The notes: a model not told the origin generated them from the sequence alone. A stretch of 64,000 nucleotides of DNA from UBA10133 sp964348455 (GCA_964348455.1 CAYGCQ010000003.1:7494-71493); one strand, 5' to 3'; counted from the first letter of the stretch, positions 16,894 through 24,857 are shown. Translations and numbers: made by a program.

Positions 16894-17268
16894 TTATGGG
16901 AATAGGGTTGCAAATGGTGCCAAGATATTAATTCCTAAGACAGCTCCGACGATACCAATGATAAAGAATGAAGAGACCATAGCAATTAAACCAATAGCGG
17001 ACTGGGTCATTTGGGTTTGAGCTTCGGAAACTTTCGCTTTATCTCCGCCGGCAGTAATCCACTTAAGACCAGCGACAGTAAAGAAGATAACGAAAGCAAG
17101 ACTGCCAACCACAGTAATGGTTGTAATTAAATTTGAAATTAAGTCTGACATTTGTTGTCCTACAACAGCTTTTCCTCCAAGTAAATCTTGAAAAGGACCC
17201 TCTCCAACGATACCTGTTCCTAATGGGACTGGTGCAGTGGCATAGACAGTGGAGATTAATTTAATCAT
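16894..17268 (-). CDS. Two-helix pilin-like T4SS protein (copy 5)
   Basis: A 124-residue paralogue: leader MIKLISTVYATA, a Gly-rich outside part, helix 1 near 44-66 (ITTITVVGSLAFVIFF), the turn TAGGDKAKVSEAQ and helix 2 near 85-112. Its start overlaps the end of copy 6 by 4 bases, which indicates operon coupling. Helix 2 is unusually Ser/Phe-rich (MVSSFFIIGIVG). Confidence 0.86.
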   Translation of the reverse strand: MIKLISTVYATAPVPLGTGIVGEGPFQDLLGGKAVVGQQMSDLISNLITTITVVGSLAFVIFFTVAGLKWITAGGDKAKVSEAQTQMTQSAIGLIAMVSSFFIIGIVGAVLGINILAPFATLFP

Positions 17269-17639
17269 GGTCCAACAGGGGTAATGGAGGGAACTAATAT
17301 TGCGGTAAAACTACCAAAGAGAATCTGACTGACGATAGCTATGATAATGAAGCTGCCGGCAATGATAACAAGACCAACGAGAGACATTTGGATTTTGTTT
17401 TGAGCTTCGGTGATCTTACCCTTGTCTCCTCCTGAAGAAATAAAAGCGAAGCCTCCTGTAAGTAATTGCCAGAGGGAGAAAATGCCAGCGATAATTATGA
17501 GAAAACGGACGAGGGAGGAAACGATATCCGTTGTTTGGGTTATTTCTTTGGGGACTCCGGCAGGAAGGTCTATGATACCAATCGCATCACCTGGTGCTGC
17601 GTAGGCTGATTTTATGAATTGATTTAAAAAATTAATCAT
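17265..17639 (-). CDS. Two-helix pilin-like T4SS protein (copy 6)
   Basis: A 124-residue paralogue with leader ending KSAYAA, an outside loop containing IIDLPAGVPKE, helix 1 near 40-62 (FLIIIAGIFSLWQLLTGG), the turn SSGGDKGKITEAQ and helix 2 near 80-105. It starts 2 bases after the stop of copy 7 and overlaps copy 5 by 4 bases. The AYAA end is a plausible signal peptidase site, although the preceding stretch is too short for a classical signal peptide. Confidence 0.86.
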   Translation of the reverse strand: MINFLNQFIKSAYAAPGDAIGIIDLPAGVPKEITQTTDIVSSLVRFLIIIAGIFSLWQLLTGGFAFISSGGDKGKITEAQNKIQMSLVGLVIIAGSFIIIAIVSQILFGSFTAILVPSITPVGP

Positions 17640-17641
17640 AT

Positions 17642-18049
17642 TTAAAAGAATTTAAAGCCAAAGACGGCTCCAATTACTCTTGTAATTAAAAAGGCAGTGA
17701 CAACTAGAATTAAACCTAGTATGGCATAGTTTAGCATGTTCTGGTAGGTTTCAATTTTGCCCTTATCTCCGCTGGCAGTAATGTAACCAAAACCGGCAAA
17801 GATAATGGTTATAAAGGCAAAGACGCCAGATATTATTAGAACATTAGAGATCAGTGGGCTGAGAAGATTGGAGAGAGTAGCTGTACCTCCACCGATCTTT
17901 GCACCTGGCTCATAAAGTCCTTCGAGAGGTTCTAGGGCGGCTAGGGCGGGACGAATGATCATATTGGTTGTGGATCCTCGATCAGGGTCTCCTAAGTCGA
18001 CTCTGTGATCGAGGGTGATAATCCTAATTAATTTATGGATTACCATCAT
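17642..18049 (-). CDS. Two-helix pilin-like T4SS protein (copy 7, first of the array)
   Basis: A 135-residue paralogue with a longer basic N-terminus (HKLIRIITLDHRVDLGD), then helix 1 near 57-82, the turn TASGDKGKIETYQ and helix 2 near 98-125. It is the promoter-proximal gene of the five-gene pilin run 17642 to 16196. A palindromic ATTTTACAGTAAAAT at 18048-18062 can supply -10 boxes for this gene and for the divergent polyprenyl synthase. The start is uncertain because that box touches the first ATG. Confidence 0.82.
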   Translation of the reverse strand: MMVIHKLIRIITLDHRVDLGDPDRGSTTNMIIRPALAALEPLEGLYEPGAKIGGGTATLSNLLSPLISNVLIISGVFAFITIIFAGFGYITASGDKGKIETYQNMLNYAILGLILVVTAFLITRVIGAVFGFKFF

Positions 18050-18062
18050 TTTACAGTAAAAT
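18048..18062. promoter_or_regulatory. Palindromic element forming divergent -10 boxes
   Basis: ATTTTACAGTAAAAT is a perfect palindrome with TAAAAT on both strands. On the plus strand the box ends 7 bases before the ATG at 18070. On the minus strand it abuts the first codon of pilin copy 7. Confidence 0.55.
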
Positions 18063-18069
18063 CAGAGAC

Positions 18070-19149
18070 ATGGAGATAAATGATTTGGGAAAACTGGCTA
18101 AATTGAATCTGGAAAAACTGGCAAAGGAGGCCGATAGTAGGCTGGAAGCATACTGGGATGAAGAAGTTGGGAATAGTTTTGGCTTTAATGAGACTCAGAA
18201 AGAGCTGGTCAGGAAAATGTTGCTCCACGCAAGGGAACATAATTTAAGAAGAGCAAAGAGGATTAGAGCCTCCTTTATTTATTATAGTTTTCTTTTGAGT
18301 GGTAAAGTCGATGAAAGAATTTGGAGGGCAGCAGAGGCTGTTGAGTTGGTGCATACTGCTTTGTTGATGCATGATGATTTTATGGATAAGGACTTGGTGA
18401 GAAGGGGAGAGCCAACGACTCATGTGTATTTTGCAGACGGTGACCAACATTATGGAGATAGTATGGCAGTGAACGTCGGAGATGCTGTTCTTTGTCTTGG
18501 TTTTGAGAGGTTATTGGTGAGTGGTTTCGAATCTGAAAAAGTAAACCTTGCAACAAAACAGCTGTTGAGAGGAATTACAAATACTGCTTATGGACAAGCG
18601 TACGACACGAGTTTGGCAAAACTTGGTGAGATGACTGAAGAGAAGGTGATGAGTCTCCATCGGGCTAAGACGGCAATTTATACTTATGAGAACCCGTTAC
18701 TAATTGGTGGAATATTAGCAGGGCTTGATAAGGAAACAATGGAAGTTCTTCATGATTATTCTGTAGAAGCAGGAATTGCTTTTCAACTTCAGGATGATGT
18801 CTTGGGAATATATGGTGATGAAGAAAAGACTGGAAAGTCGGCAAACTCAGACCTGTTACAAGGTAAAGTAACATTATTAGTTTCTAAGACTGTGGAGGTT
18901 GGGACTGAAAACCAGAGAAAAGATTTGATGAAAGTGTGGGGAAAAGCTGCTTCGAAAATGGAAGATATTGAAAAAGCTAAAGCGGCAATTAAGGAAAGCG
19001 GGGCATATAAATATTCTGTAGAAGTAGCAAGAGGGTATGCAAAAAGAGCAAGTGAGAAAGTGTCTACTTTGAGGGGTAAGGGGCTAAATGAGGAAGCAGT
19101 TGATTACCTGGAAGGGATTGCTCTTTATATGGTGGAGAGGGAGGTTTAA
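18070..19149 (+). CDS. Polyprenyl (farnesyl/geranylgeranyl-type) diphosphate synthase
   Basis: Condenses isopentenyl diphosphate units into a longer prenyl diphosphate, feeding undecaprenyl-carrier or other isoprenoid synthesis. The 359 residues carry the first Asp-rich motif in MHDDFMDKDLVRRG with its trailing Arg pair, and the second one in FQLQDDVLGIYGD. The substrate-binding KRIRASFIYYSF stands where related enzymes have GKRLRP. Product length cannot be read from sequence alone. A TAAAAT box ends 7 bases before the ATG. The uppS gene lies 480 bases downstream on the other strand, consistent with a lipid-carrier theme. Confidence 0.92.
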   Translation: MEINDLGKLAKLNLEKLAKEADSRLEAYWDEEVGNSFGFNETQKELVRKMLLHAREHNLRRAKRIRASFIYYSFLLSGKVDERIWRAAEAVELVHTALLMHDDFMDKDLVRRGEPTTHVYFADGDQHYGDSMAVNVGDAVLCLGFERLLVSGFESEKVNLATKQLLRGITNTAYGQAYDTSLAKLGEMTEEKVMSLHRAKTAIYTYENPLLIGGILAGLDKETMEVLHDYSVEAGIAFQLQDDVLGIYGDEEKTGKSANSDLLQGKVTLLVSKTVEVGTENQRKDLMKVWGKAASKMEDIEKAKAAIKESGAYKYSVEVARGYAKRASEKVSTLRGKGLNEEAVDYLEGIALYMVEREV

Positions 19150-19419
19150 GAGTTCGTTTTTTTGTTTCGCCTATATCATTTGTTGTCGACCGACAGAATT
19201 TTCCTGCGTAAAATTTTTCTAGTATGCATGTGCGTAGACCCTTGACTCTTGTCTGCATAAACTTCGTTTAATTTTACAGACACTTCGCAAGGGACCGTGC
19301 TCTACGCCCATTGCATAATTTCGACACAAATGACACCGGCTGCAACAATTCACTCACTCTACCTTTGAGTGGTCTAGATTGAGAGTGTTTGGGAGGTCTA
19401 AGGATTTAGGATAGATTTT
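19150..19419. other. Intergenic region with nested inverted repeats
   Basis: This 270-base gap has no convincing gene. It can fold as nested stems: GCGTAGA (19230s) with TCTACGC (19300s), CCCTTG with CAAGGG, GTCTG with CAGAC, and a small AAACTTCGTTT hairpin inside. A second pair CACTC/GAGTG lies near 19360-19390. It could be a structured RNA or a decayed cluster of palindromic repeats like those at 26800-26890 and 32490-32690. No known RNA family was recognised. Confidence 0.4.
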
Positions 19420-19734
19420 ATGGAAATACCAAGAAACTGGCGAAACCAGCCGACTAATATGCGCTTTACTGGAGAAAGAATGAACCATAGAGAGGTAAAC
19501 ATTCTCAAGTATCCAGGTGGAGAGATTCCTTTAAATATGGATGGAGGAAATAATGATATAGAAGTTGTAATAGAGTATGTGAGAGAAAGGCTGGATAGAA
19601 AAGGATTTAATGAGAAAGCAATTGAAGGGGTCTTATTTAGCCTTTACGGGGGAGTCTCCTCCGAAACGACGGTCCCTATGGTTGAAGTCGTTGATGGCCT
19701 CCTCGAACTTGTCGGGAGTGAAGTCAGGGAATAG
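19420..19734 (+). CDS. Small hypothetical protein overlapping the uppS 3' end
   Basis: A possible 104-residue protein beginning MEIPRNWRNQPTNMRFTGER, with a Gly/Pro-rich segment (KYPGGEIPLN) and a helical, charged second half. I do not recognise it. Its last 34 codons lie antisense to the 3' end of uppS, so either the tail is fortuitous or the two genes truly converge with a 102-base overlap. The first 70 residues have plausible composition. The ATG is preceded by GGATAGATTTT, with no clear Shine-Dalgarno. Confidence 0.45.
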   Translation: MEIPRNWRNQPTNMRFTGERMNHREVNILKYPGGEIPLNMDGGNNDIEVVIEYVRERLDRKGFNEKAIEGVLFSLYGGVSSETTVPMVEVVDGLLELVGSEVRE

Positions 19735-20343
19735 GGTGGGTGTGAAGTAAAGTTCTGCGTAGACTGATTGCCAAGGTAAATAGCCTGAAGTGCGCCTTTC
19801 GCCTCCGGTACGAATTACCAAGTCAGGATCGGGCATTCCGGCGGTATCTAGGTGGGAAGAAATAGTTTCTTCGGTAATTTGATCGGCTGGAATTTCTTCA
19901 TTGACAATTTTTTTGATGGCTCGAACTATTTCATCTCGGCCGCCGTAATTAAGACCAAAGGAGACGGTAATGGCGTGATTTTTGGAGGACTTGTTCATCA
20001 TGTCTACAGATTTTTCGACGATGTCTTTTGGGAATCGGGTAATATCTCCTATGATTCTGAGTTTGGCTCCACGTTTAATAAAGCGAGTGGCCAGGCCTCC
20101 AAAAGCGAATCGGAAAATTTTTAAGATCTCGTTTACTTCATTTTCATCCCTTTTCCAGTTCTCGGTGGAAAAAGCCCAAAAAGTGACATAAGGAATGCCT
20201 AGGTCGACACATTTCTCAATAAGGGGTTCTATAGTATTGTTGGCGGCATACTCGTGACCCTTGAAGGGCTCCATGCCTTTTTGTTTAGCCCAGCGACGAT
20301 TACCGTCCATCATGATTGCAATGTGTTTTATTGGGGATTCCAT
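19633..20343 (-). CDS. uppS: Undecaprenyl diphosphate synthase (isoprenyl transferase)
   Basis: Makes the C55 lipid carrier for cell wall polymers by cis-condensation of isopentenyl diphosphate. The 236 residues begin with the family signature IAIMMDGNRRWAK, whose Asp is catalytic, and contain GHEYAANN, TFWAFSTENWKRD and, near the end, RTGGERRTSGYLPWQ and YAELYFTPTLFPDF. All hallmark motifs are present, so it should be active. TATAAT (20354-20359) ends 10 bases before the ATG. It lies 28 bases downstream of two pilin-like genes on the same strand. Confidence 0.96.
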   Translation of the reverse strand: MESPIKHIAIMMDGNRRWAKQKGMEPFKGHEYAANNTIEPLIEKCVDLGIPYVTFWAFSTENWKRDENEVNEILKIFRFAFGGLATRFIKRGAKLRIIGDITRFPKDIVEKSVDMMNKSSKNHAITVSFGLNYGGRDEIVRAIKKIVNEEIPADQITEETISSHLDTAGMPDPDLVIRTGGERRTSGYLPWQSVYAELYFTPTLFPDFTPDKFEEAINDFNHRDRRFGGDSPVKAK

Positions 20344-20371
20344 GCAGGTATAAATTATATCAAAGACAGTT

Positions 20372-20710
20372 CTAAATGATGGTTCCCAAGCCTAGGAAAG
20401 TAAGAATAATTTTAACAACGACGTAGGCAGTCATAGACATAATTATGCCCATAAAAGCGTTGGTGATTCTGGTGGTGGCAGCAGCGATTCTTTTGGGGTC
20501 TCCGGAACCCATCATGAATTCCCAGCCGGCCATGACAAGACCGAACATAAAAAAGAGTCCGACAAAAACGAAAACGAGTCTAAGGAGGGGTTGGGAGAAT
20601 AGGGTCGCAAGATCGGAGTTATTTGGGATTATTTTTGACACTGGACTTTCCATGCTAGAAATGTCGACTCCTGTTCCAGCTGCAAAAATCGGTTTGATTA
20701 GATTTATCAT
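20372..20710 (-). CDS. Two-helix pilin-like T4SS protein (copy 8)
   Basis: A 112-residue divergent paralogue: leader MINLIKPIFAAG, helix 1 near 42-66 (LVFVFVGLFFMFGLVMAG), the turn MGSGDPKRIAAAT in place of SGGDK, and helix 2 near 82-110. It begins 7 bases after the stop of copy 9 and is probably co-transcribed with it, apart from the main array. Confidence 0.82.
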   Translation of the reverse strand: MINLIKPIFAAGTGVDISSMESPVSKIIPNNSDLATLFSQPLLRLVFVFVGLFFMFGLVMAGWEFMMGSGDPKRIAAATTRITNAFMGIIMSMTAYVVVKIILTFLGLGTII

Positions 20711-20717
20711 AATAATT

Positions 20718-21116
20718 TTATTGTAATCCAGGTAAGCTAAGGACTTTGATGCCTATAAAGTTTAACAAGAAGACTGATAAGAGAATGAAGACTAGCCCTG
20801 AAATGGCAGAAGTGATGATTTCTTGGCCCTCTTTGAGCTTGTCCGGGATACCGGCCGAAGTGGTGACGATGAAGACTCCATAAAGCATAAGGAGGAGAGC
20901 TAAGCCTCCACCAAGACCAACGGCGATGCCGATGATGGAGCTGAAGAATGAATCTCCCGAAGTGGTGACTTCTGTGGAGATGCAACCAATTGCCGTATCT
21001 ACTCCAACATTTCCCTTTGTGGTCGTGCAGTAGGGTGAAGTCGCATTTACGATAGATGGAAAAAATATAAATAGAGATAGAAGTGAGGCTGAGAGCAGCT
21101 GGGAAAGGTATTTCAT
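20718..21116 (-). CDS. Two-helix pilin-like T4SS protein with classical signal peptide (copy 9)
   Basis: I place the start at ATG 21116 rather than 21134. TGATAAAAT (box 21125-21130) ends 8 bases before it, and the resulting 132-residue protein begins with a proper signal peptide ending IVNA. Unlike the short leaders of the other copies, this one is typical in length. An outside part with three cysteines (SPYCTTTKG, AIGCIS) is followed by helix 1 near 65-88, the divergent turn SAGIPDKLKEGQ and helix 2 near 105-125. Confidence 0.8.
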   Translation of the reverse strand: MKYLSQLLSASLLSLFIFFPSIVNATSPYCTTTKGNVGVDTAIGCISTEVTTSGDSFFSSIIGIAVGLGGGLALLLMLYGVFIVTTSAGIPDKLKEGQEIITSAISGLVFILLSVFLLNFIGIKVLSLPGLQ

Positions 21117-21161
21117 GCAAGGTAATTTTATCACGCAAACCGAGTTGAAGTAGATATGAAA

Positions 21162-21187
21162 AAAGAACCCTCATCTGAGGGTTCTTT
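21162..21187. terminator. Bidirectional hairpin terminator
   Basis: AAAGAACCCTC, loop ATCT-like, GAGGGTTCTTT, with A and T runs at the ends. It lies directly after the stop of the gene at 21192 (minus strand) and upstream of pilin copy 9. Confidence 0.8.
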
Positions 21188-21191
21188 GAGA

Positions 21192-21890
21192 TTATTTCCA
21201 GTCATTATTACTACAGTTTCGCCGGTATCCAACAGGATAGATACAAGCATTTTGCTTTGTCCAGTTGGAATTGCTTGAGCTCCTGTGAGCGATTACACAG
21301 ATAAATACTTGTTCATCACCAGGTTTTAAAGATAATGATTCGTCACTGCTACAGTTAATTTGTGCAGATAATGAACCAAATGTAATCAAGATATCTTCCT
21401 GACCAAGATTGCTTACTGAATATTCGTGAGCTATTACAAAGTCTTTTCTGCTCAGATAAAACTCGGAATTGCTTTGGCCCAGATCAGTTATCACGATGGG
21501 TGCTTTAGACCCAAAAATGTTAGTTTCTGTTGGAAACAGAAAGTTGAATGACATCACTGGACTTATGACCAGTAGTAGGATAGCAAGTAAGCTCATTATT
21601 TTTACCGAACTTGTCATCTCTGAAAAATATTTTACATATAAAAAACAGCTAGAAATAAAATATGTAATCCCTGCAATGATGTGAAACGATAATCCTAAGG
21701 CGGGGCTTGCGGTGGTTGGAACGCCTGTAATTAAGGAGAAAGTTAAAAAAGTAAACCCCGCTCCTATTAAGAAAGGAGAAATCAGCAATAACCCTCCTAA
21801 TAATGCGATGCCCCACAGACCAGCCCACCCTAAAGAATCTGTTTTTAATATGAAACCACCGTTTCCGTCAGGAATCCAATGTTGAGACAT
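21192..21890 (-). CDS. Membrane protein of unknown function with C-terminal outside domain
   Basis: An unrecognised 232-residue protein. Three or four hydrophobic segments occupy residues 20-125, followed by a beta-rich domain of about 100 residues with four cysteines (INCSSDESL, VFICVIAH, NACIYPVG, RRNCSNND) that is probably outside the membrane. AGAGG before AAATATG gives a Shine-Dalgarno site, which is uncommon in this window. A hairpin terminator follows the stop, so it is a single-gene unit. Confidence 0.7.
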   Translation of the reverse strand: MSQHWIPDGNGGFILKTDSLGWAGLWGIALLGGLLLISPFLIGAGFTFLTFSLITGVPTTASPALGLSFHIIAGITYFISSCFLYVKYFSEMTSSVKIMSLLAILLLVISPVMSFNFLFPTETNIFGSKAPIVITDLGQSNSEFYLSRKDFVIAHEYSVSNLGQEDILITFGSLSAQINCSSDESLSLKPGDEQVFICVIAHRSSSNSNWTKQNACIYPVGYRRNCSNNDWK

Positions 21891-22002
21891 ATTTACCTCT
21901 ACTTTTAATTTTTGAACGTGCTGGTGGGTATTATAAGGCTATAGGACTTAAATAACAACAATTTACCGTCAGTGGAACGGTCGATGAGTTAAACTTAAAG
22001 AG

Positions 22003-23733
22003 ATGAAGTGGCGAATTTTACTATTGTTGGTGATTCTTGGTAGTGTTTACGCCGGATTGGTGCATGCCGATACGAATTGTGATGGAAAAAATGGAGATGA
22101 ACTAATTACTTGTTTAGGTACTCAGATTACGGAACTGAATAAATCTTTGGAAATGAGTAAGGCGGCCACGGCACCTCTAGAGACTGAAATATCTAAATTG
22201 AGTGCTCGAGTAAAATCGATTCAGTCACAAATTAATGTGGCAGTGGCGAAGCTGAAAACGACAGAGGCAGGCATAAAAGAGAGGGGGGCGAAAGTTTCGA
22301 CCCAATATGTAGTGCTGTCGGCCAAGATTCGTGAAATGTATATCCGACTTAGATCTCAACCCCTGTGGATAAGCTTGCTATCTAAAACAAGTATGGGGAA
22401 AGCTAGACTAGAGTTGGCTTATCGACAAGAAAGCAGCGATAGGGATAAGCAGGTAATCGTAAGTTTGGTTTCGGAGATAGGACAACTAGAAGAAGATAAG
22501 AAGAATTTGGAGATACAGAAGGATCAGCTGGCAAAACTTCAGGCTGAACTCGACAAGCAGAATGATTTTTTCTTGGGTGAGGTAAAAAAGGCTAAAGATT
22601 ATCAGAAAGATCTAACCGGTAAAATTGCAGCTTTGTCGGCACAGCAACAAGCTATCTTGGCTGCTCGTTCCGGGTCATTTATTACGGGTGTAGGATCTGT
22701 TCCTATTGGTTCGGATTACAATGCTTCAATAGCCGGTTTTAATGAAAATGCTCCAGGAGGCTCTTTCGGAGTCTTTAGTTTTGGAGCATTTACACATAGA
22801 AAAGGGATGAGCCAGTATGGAGCAAAGGCTAGAGCAAGCAACCAAAGCTACGAAGACATTCTTCAGGCTTATTATGGAAAACGACCTGTGAAGAAAGATA
22901 CTGGGGGTGACATTATAGTTAATGGAGGCTCTATGAATTTTGAAGGAAGGTATCTATTGGGAATTGCGGAAATGCCTTCGGACTGGCCGGAAAATGCCTT
23001 GAAGGCTCAAGCCGTGGCAGCGAGAACATATGCTTACAGATATAAACAGGAGGGCAAGTCCATTTGTACGACAGAAGCTTGCCAGGTCTTTTCCAGTAGT
23101 AAGGCCGACAATTCACCAGAAGCTTGGAAAAAGGCTGTTAAAGACACAGAAGGTATGGTTTTGGAAGATGTCGTGACTTATTACTCTTCGACGACAGGGG
23201 GTTATATAAGCACTTCTGGCTGGGATACAACAGATCATGAGGGTGGCGGAGATTGGACTAGTCGGGCATATGAGAGTGTAGCTGGTAGCCCCTGGTTTTA
23301 TAAGTCGTGGTATAGAAGTGGTTATAAAAACTCAGATAATGATTGTGGGAGAAAGCCTTGGCTGAGTGAAGAAGAAATGTCGGACATTCTAAATGCTTGG
23401 TTGGTTTTGAAAAAAGGTGAAGGTAATGGAGCCGATACCGGAAGAATTGTCCCGGTGACAATAAACAGCTGTCGGGTTGGGGGTCAGGGAGGTGATCCTT
23501 ATAGTATGAGTGATCTGAAATCTAAAGTTTCTAATCCTGTTACTAGTATTAGTGGAAAACCATCGGTTACCCATGATAGTTCGGGAAATACAACAAACGT
23601 TCGGTTTAGCACTAACCGGGGGGAGATAAACATGTCGGGATCTGAGTTTAAGGAAGTTTTTAATACAAGAGCCCCCGGATATATTTCGATTCCTCAAAAA
23701 GGATTTGCTTTTTTTAATATTGAAAGGAAATAA
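22003..23733 (+). CDS. Secreted coiled-coil protein with SpoIID/LytB domain
   Basis: A 576-residue exported protein: signal peptide (1-22, ending LVHA), a long coiled coil (about 30-225, rich in heptad-like Leu/Lys/Glu), then a SpoIID/LytB domain from about 250. Diagnostic stretches are GMSQYGAKARA, LLGIAEMPSDWPENAL, KAQAVAARTYAY and YSSTTGGYI. In sporulating bacteria SpoIID cuts glycan strands. Here there is no spore context, so a general peptidoglycan-remodelling role is likelier. The coiled-coil plus hydrolase layout recalls PcsB-type division proteins. TAAACT (21990-21995) ends 7 bases before the ATG. Confidence 0.9.
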   Translation: MKWRILLLLVILGSVYAGLVHADTNCDGKNGDELITCLGTQITELNKSLEMSKAATAPLETEISKLSARVKSIQSQINVAVAKLKTTEAGIKERGAKVSTQYVVLSAKIREMYIRLRSQPLWISLLSKTSMGKARLELAYRQESSDRDKQVIVSLVSEIGQLEEDKKNLEIQKDQLAKLQAELDKQNDFFLGEVKKAKDYQKDLTGKIAALSAQQQAILAARSGSFITGVGSVPIGSDYNASIAGFNENAPGGSFGVFSFGAFTHRKGMSQYGAKARASNQSYEDILQAYYGKRPVKKDTGGDIIVNGGSMNFEGRYLLGIAEMPSDWPENALKAQAVAARTYAYRYKQEGKSICTTEACQVFSSSKADNSPEAWKKAVKDTEGMVLEDVVTYYSSTTGGYISTSGWDTTDHEGGGDWTSRAYESVAGSPWFYKSWYRSGYKNSDNDCGRKPWLSEEEMSDILNAWLVLKKGEGNGADTGRIVPVTINSCRVGGQGGDPYSMSDLKSKVSNPVTSISGKPSVTHDSSGNTTNVRFSTNRGEINMSGSEFKEVFNTRAPGYISIPQKGFAFFNIERK

Positions 23734-23740
23734 CTACCTG

Positions 23741-23955
23741 GATTGCCATAGCACTTTGTGCTTCGCAATGAGGGAAGGGGATGGATTCCCGATCAGGTCG
23801 GGAATGACAGTAATGTGAGATTCCTCCACTCTCCTAGGCGACACTATGACTTCGGTCGGAATGACAAATCGATGGATCTTATTTGATGGATTCCTGCTTT
23901 CGCGGGAATGACGGTGGTGTGAGATTGCCACAGCACTTCGTGCTTCGCAATGACG
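23741..23955. repeat. Cluster of five palindromic repeats of the GATT(G/C)C...(G/C)AATGAC type
   Basis: Five hairpins stand in a row: 23741-23773, 23781-23809, 23817-23864, 23887-23913 and 23920-23955. Each begins GATTGC or GATTCC and ends GCAATGA or GGAATGAC around a variable stem. Antisense reading frames through them give only the low-information peptides usual for such repeats. There is no gene here. Confidence 0.8.
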
Positions 23956-23979
23956 ACGTGGTGTTTGGTACAATTAGGT

Positions 23980-24624
23980 ATGCCGGAAGTTTATAAAGCA
24001 GATTCAGTAAAATATTCACCGGAAGTGAAGAAGCTGTTAGCTGAATTGGATTCGGGAGGAATTCTGGGTTCTTTCTTCGCTCATCCAAAAAGATGCAGAT
24101 TTGAGACTCAGCAGGACGATGAAGAAATTTTGATACTTGGAAGAAGACACTTTATCACGAATCTAAAATGGATGGCGGTGATGTGCTTTGCTTTTGTAGT
24201 TCCTTTCGTCTGGGGTGAGTTTCCTTTTATAAAAGCATTGGATGGTAATACTTTGGTTAGTTTGGTAATGCTTTGGTACATGGTTCTGATTTTCTTTGGA
24301 ATGCAAAACTTTTTGATGTGGTTCTATAACGTATATATTGTGACTAATGAAAGATTAGTTGATATTGATTTTGCGGGACTTTTGAGTAAGACTGTAAATG
24401 TGGCACAGATTGGAAATATTGAAGATGTAAATTATTCTCAACAAGGAATTATGGCAAGCTTTTTTAACTACGGTGATGTAATTGTGCAGACAGCTTCAGA
24501 GCAGAGAACTCCCGACACTTCAGGGGAAGCATCTGCTTTTACTTTTGAAGCGATTGGGCTACCGGATAAAGTATCGGCAATGATTTCTCAATTAATAGAA
24601 GATTCAGGTAAACGATGGAGATAA
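23980..24624 (+). CDS. Membrane protein with bacterial PH (bPH/DUF304-like) domain
   Basis: I place the start at ATG 23980: TACAAT (23969-23974) ends 5 bases upstream, and an earlier ATG lies inside the palindromic repeat cluster. The 214-residue protein has a soluble start, two transmembrane helices (about 67-87 and 97-122, MVLIFFGMQNFLMWFYNV) and a bacterial PH-like beta domain beginning YIVTNERLVDIDF and including VNVAQIGNIEDVNY. Such proteins sit at the membrane with unknown ligands. It heads a three-gene operon ending at 26780. Confidence 0.8.
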   Translation: MPEVYKADSVKYSPEVKKLLAELDSGGILGSFFAHPKRCRFETQQDDEEILILGRRHFITNLKWMAVMCFAFVVPFVWGEFPFIKALDGNTLVSLVMLWYMVLIFFGMQNFLMWFYNVYIVTNERLVDIDFAGLLSKTVNVAQIGNIEDVNYSQQGIMASFFNYGDVIVQTASEQRTPDTSGEASAFTFEAIGLPDKVSAMISQLIEDSGKRWR

Positions 24625-24836
24625 TACCAGGAGTAACTATTAGTCTTAGTATGATTGTCGGGTGGATGATCAAGGTTTCGATGGTGCTTTTGAGTATTTT
24701 GGGATTGATTATGATACGACAGGAAACTTTGATGGACAAAGTTGTTGACTTATCTATTGGTAAAAGTTTAAAGTTTTTTGTTTGGGCGTTCTTTCTTTTG
24801 TCTCTCTTCGTGACTGTTATAGTACTATTAGCTTAG
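24615..24836 (+). CDS. Small two-helix membrane protein
   Basis: A 73-residue protein with two hydrophobic helices (about 8-30 and 48-72) separated by RQETLMDKVVDLSIGK. Its ATG lies inside the last codons of the PH-domain gene (10-base overlap), so translation is coupled. No known family could be named with confidence. It may be a membrane partner of the flanking proteins. Confidence 0.65.
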   Translation: MEIIPGVTISLSMIVGWMIKVSMVLLSILGLIMIRQETLMDKVVDLSIGKSLKFFVWAFFLLSLFVTVIVLLA

Positions 24837-24857
24837 GAAAGGAATACCTGCCCAACA

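Noticed and set aside
22003..23733. Sporulation function for the SpoIID-like protein
   Set aside because: No sporulation genes are nearby; the coiled-coil plus SpoIID layout fits general wall remodelling.
23734..23973. Minus-strand frame of 79 codons
   Set aside because: It translates the palindromic repeat cluster and gives the low-information peptide typical of such repeats.
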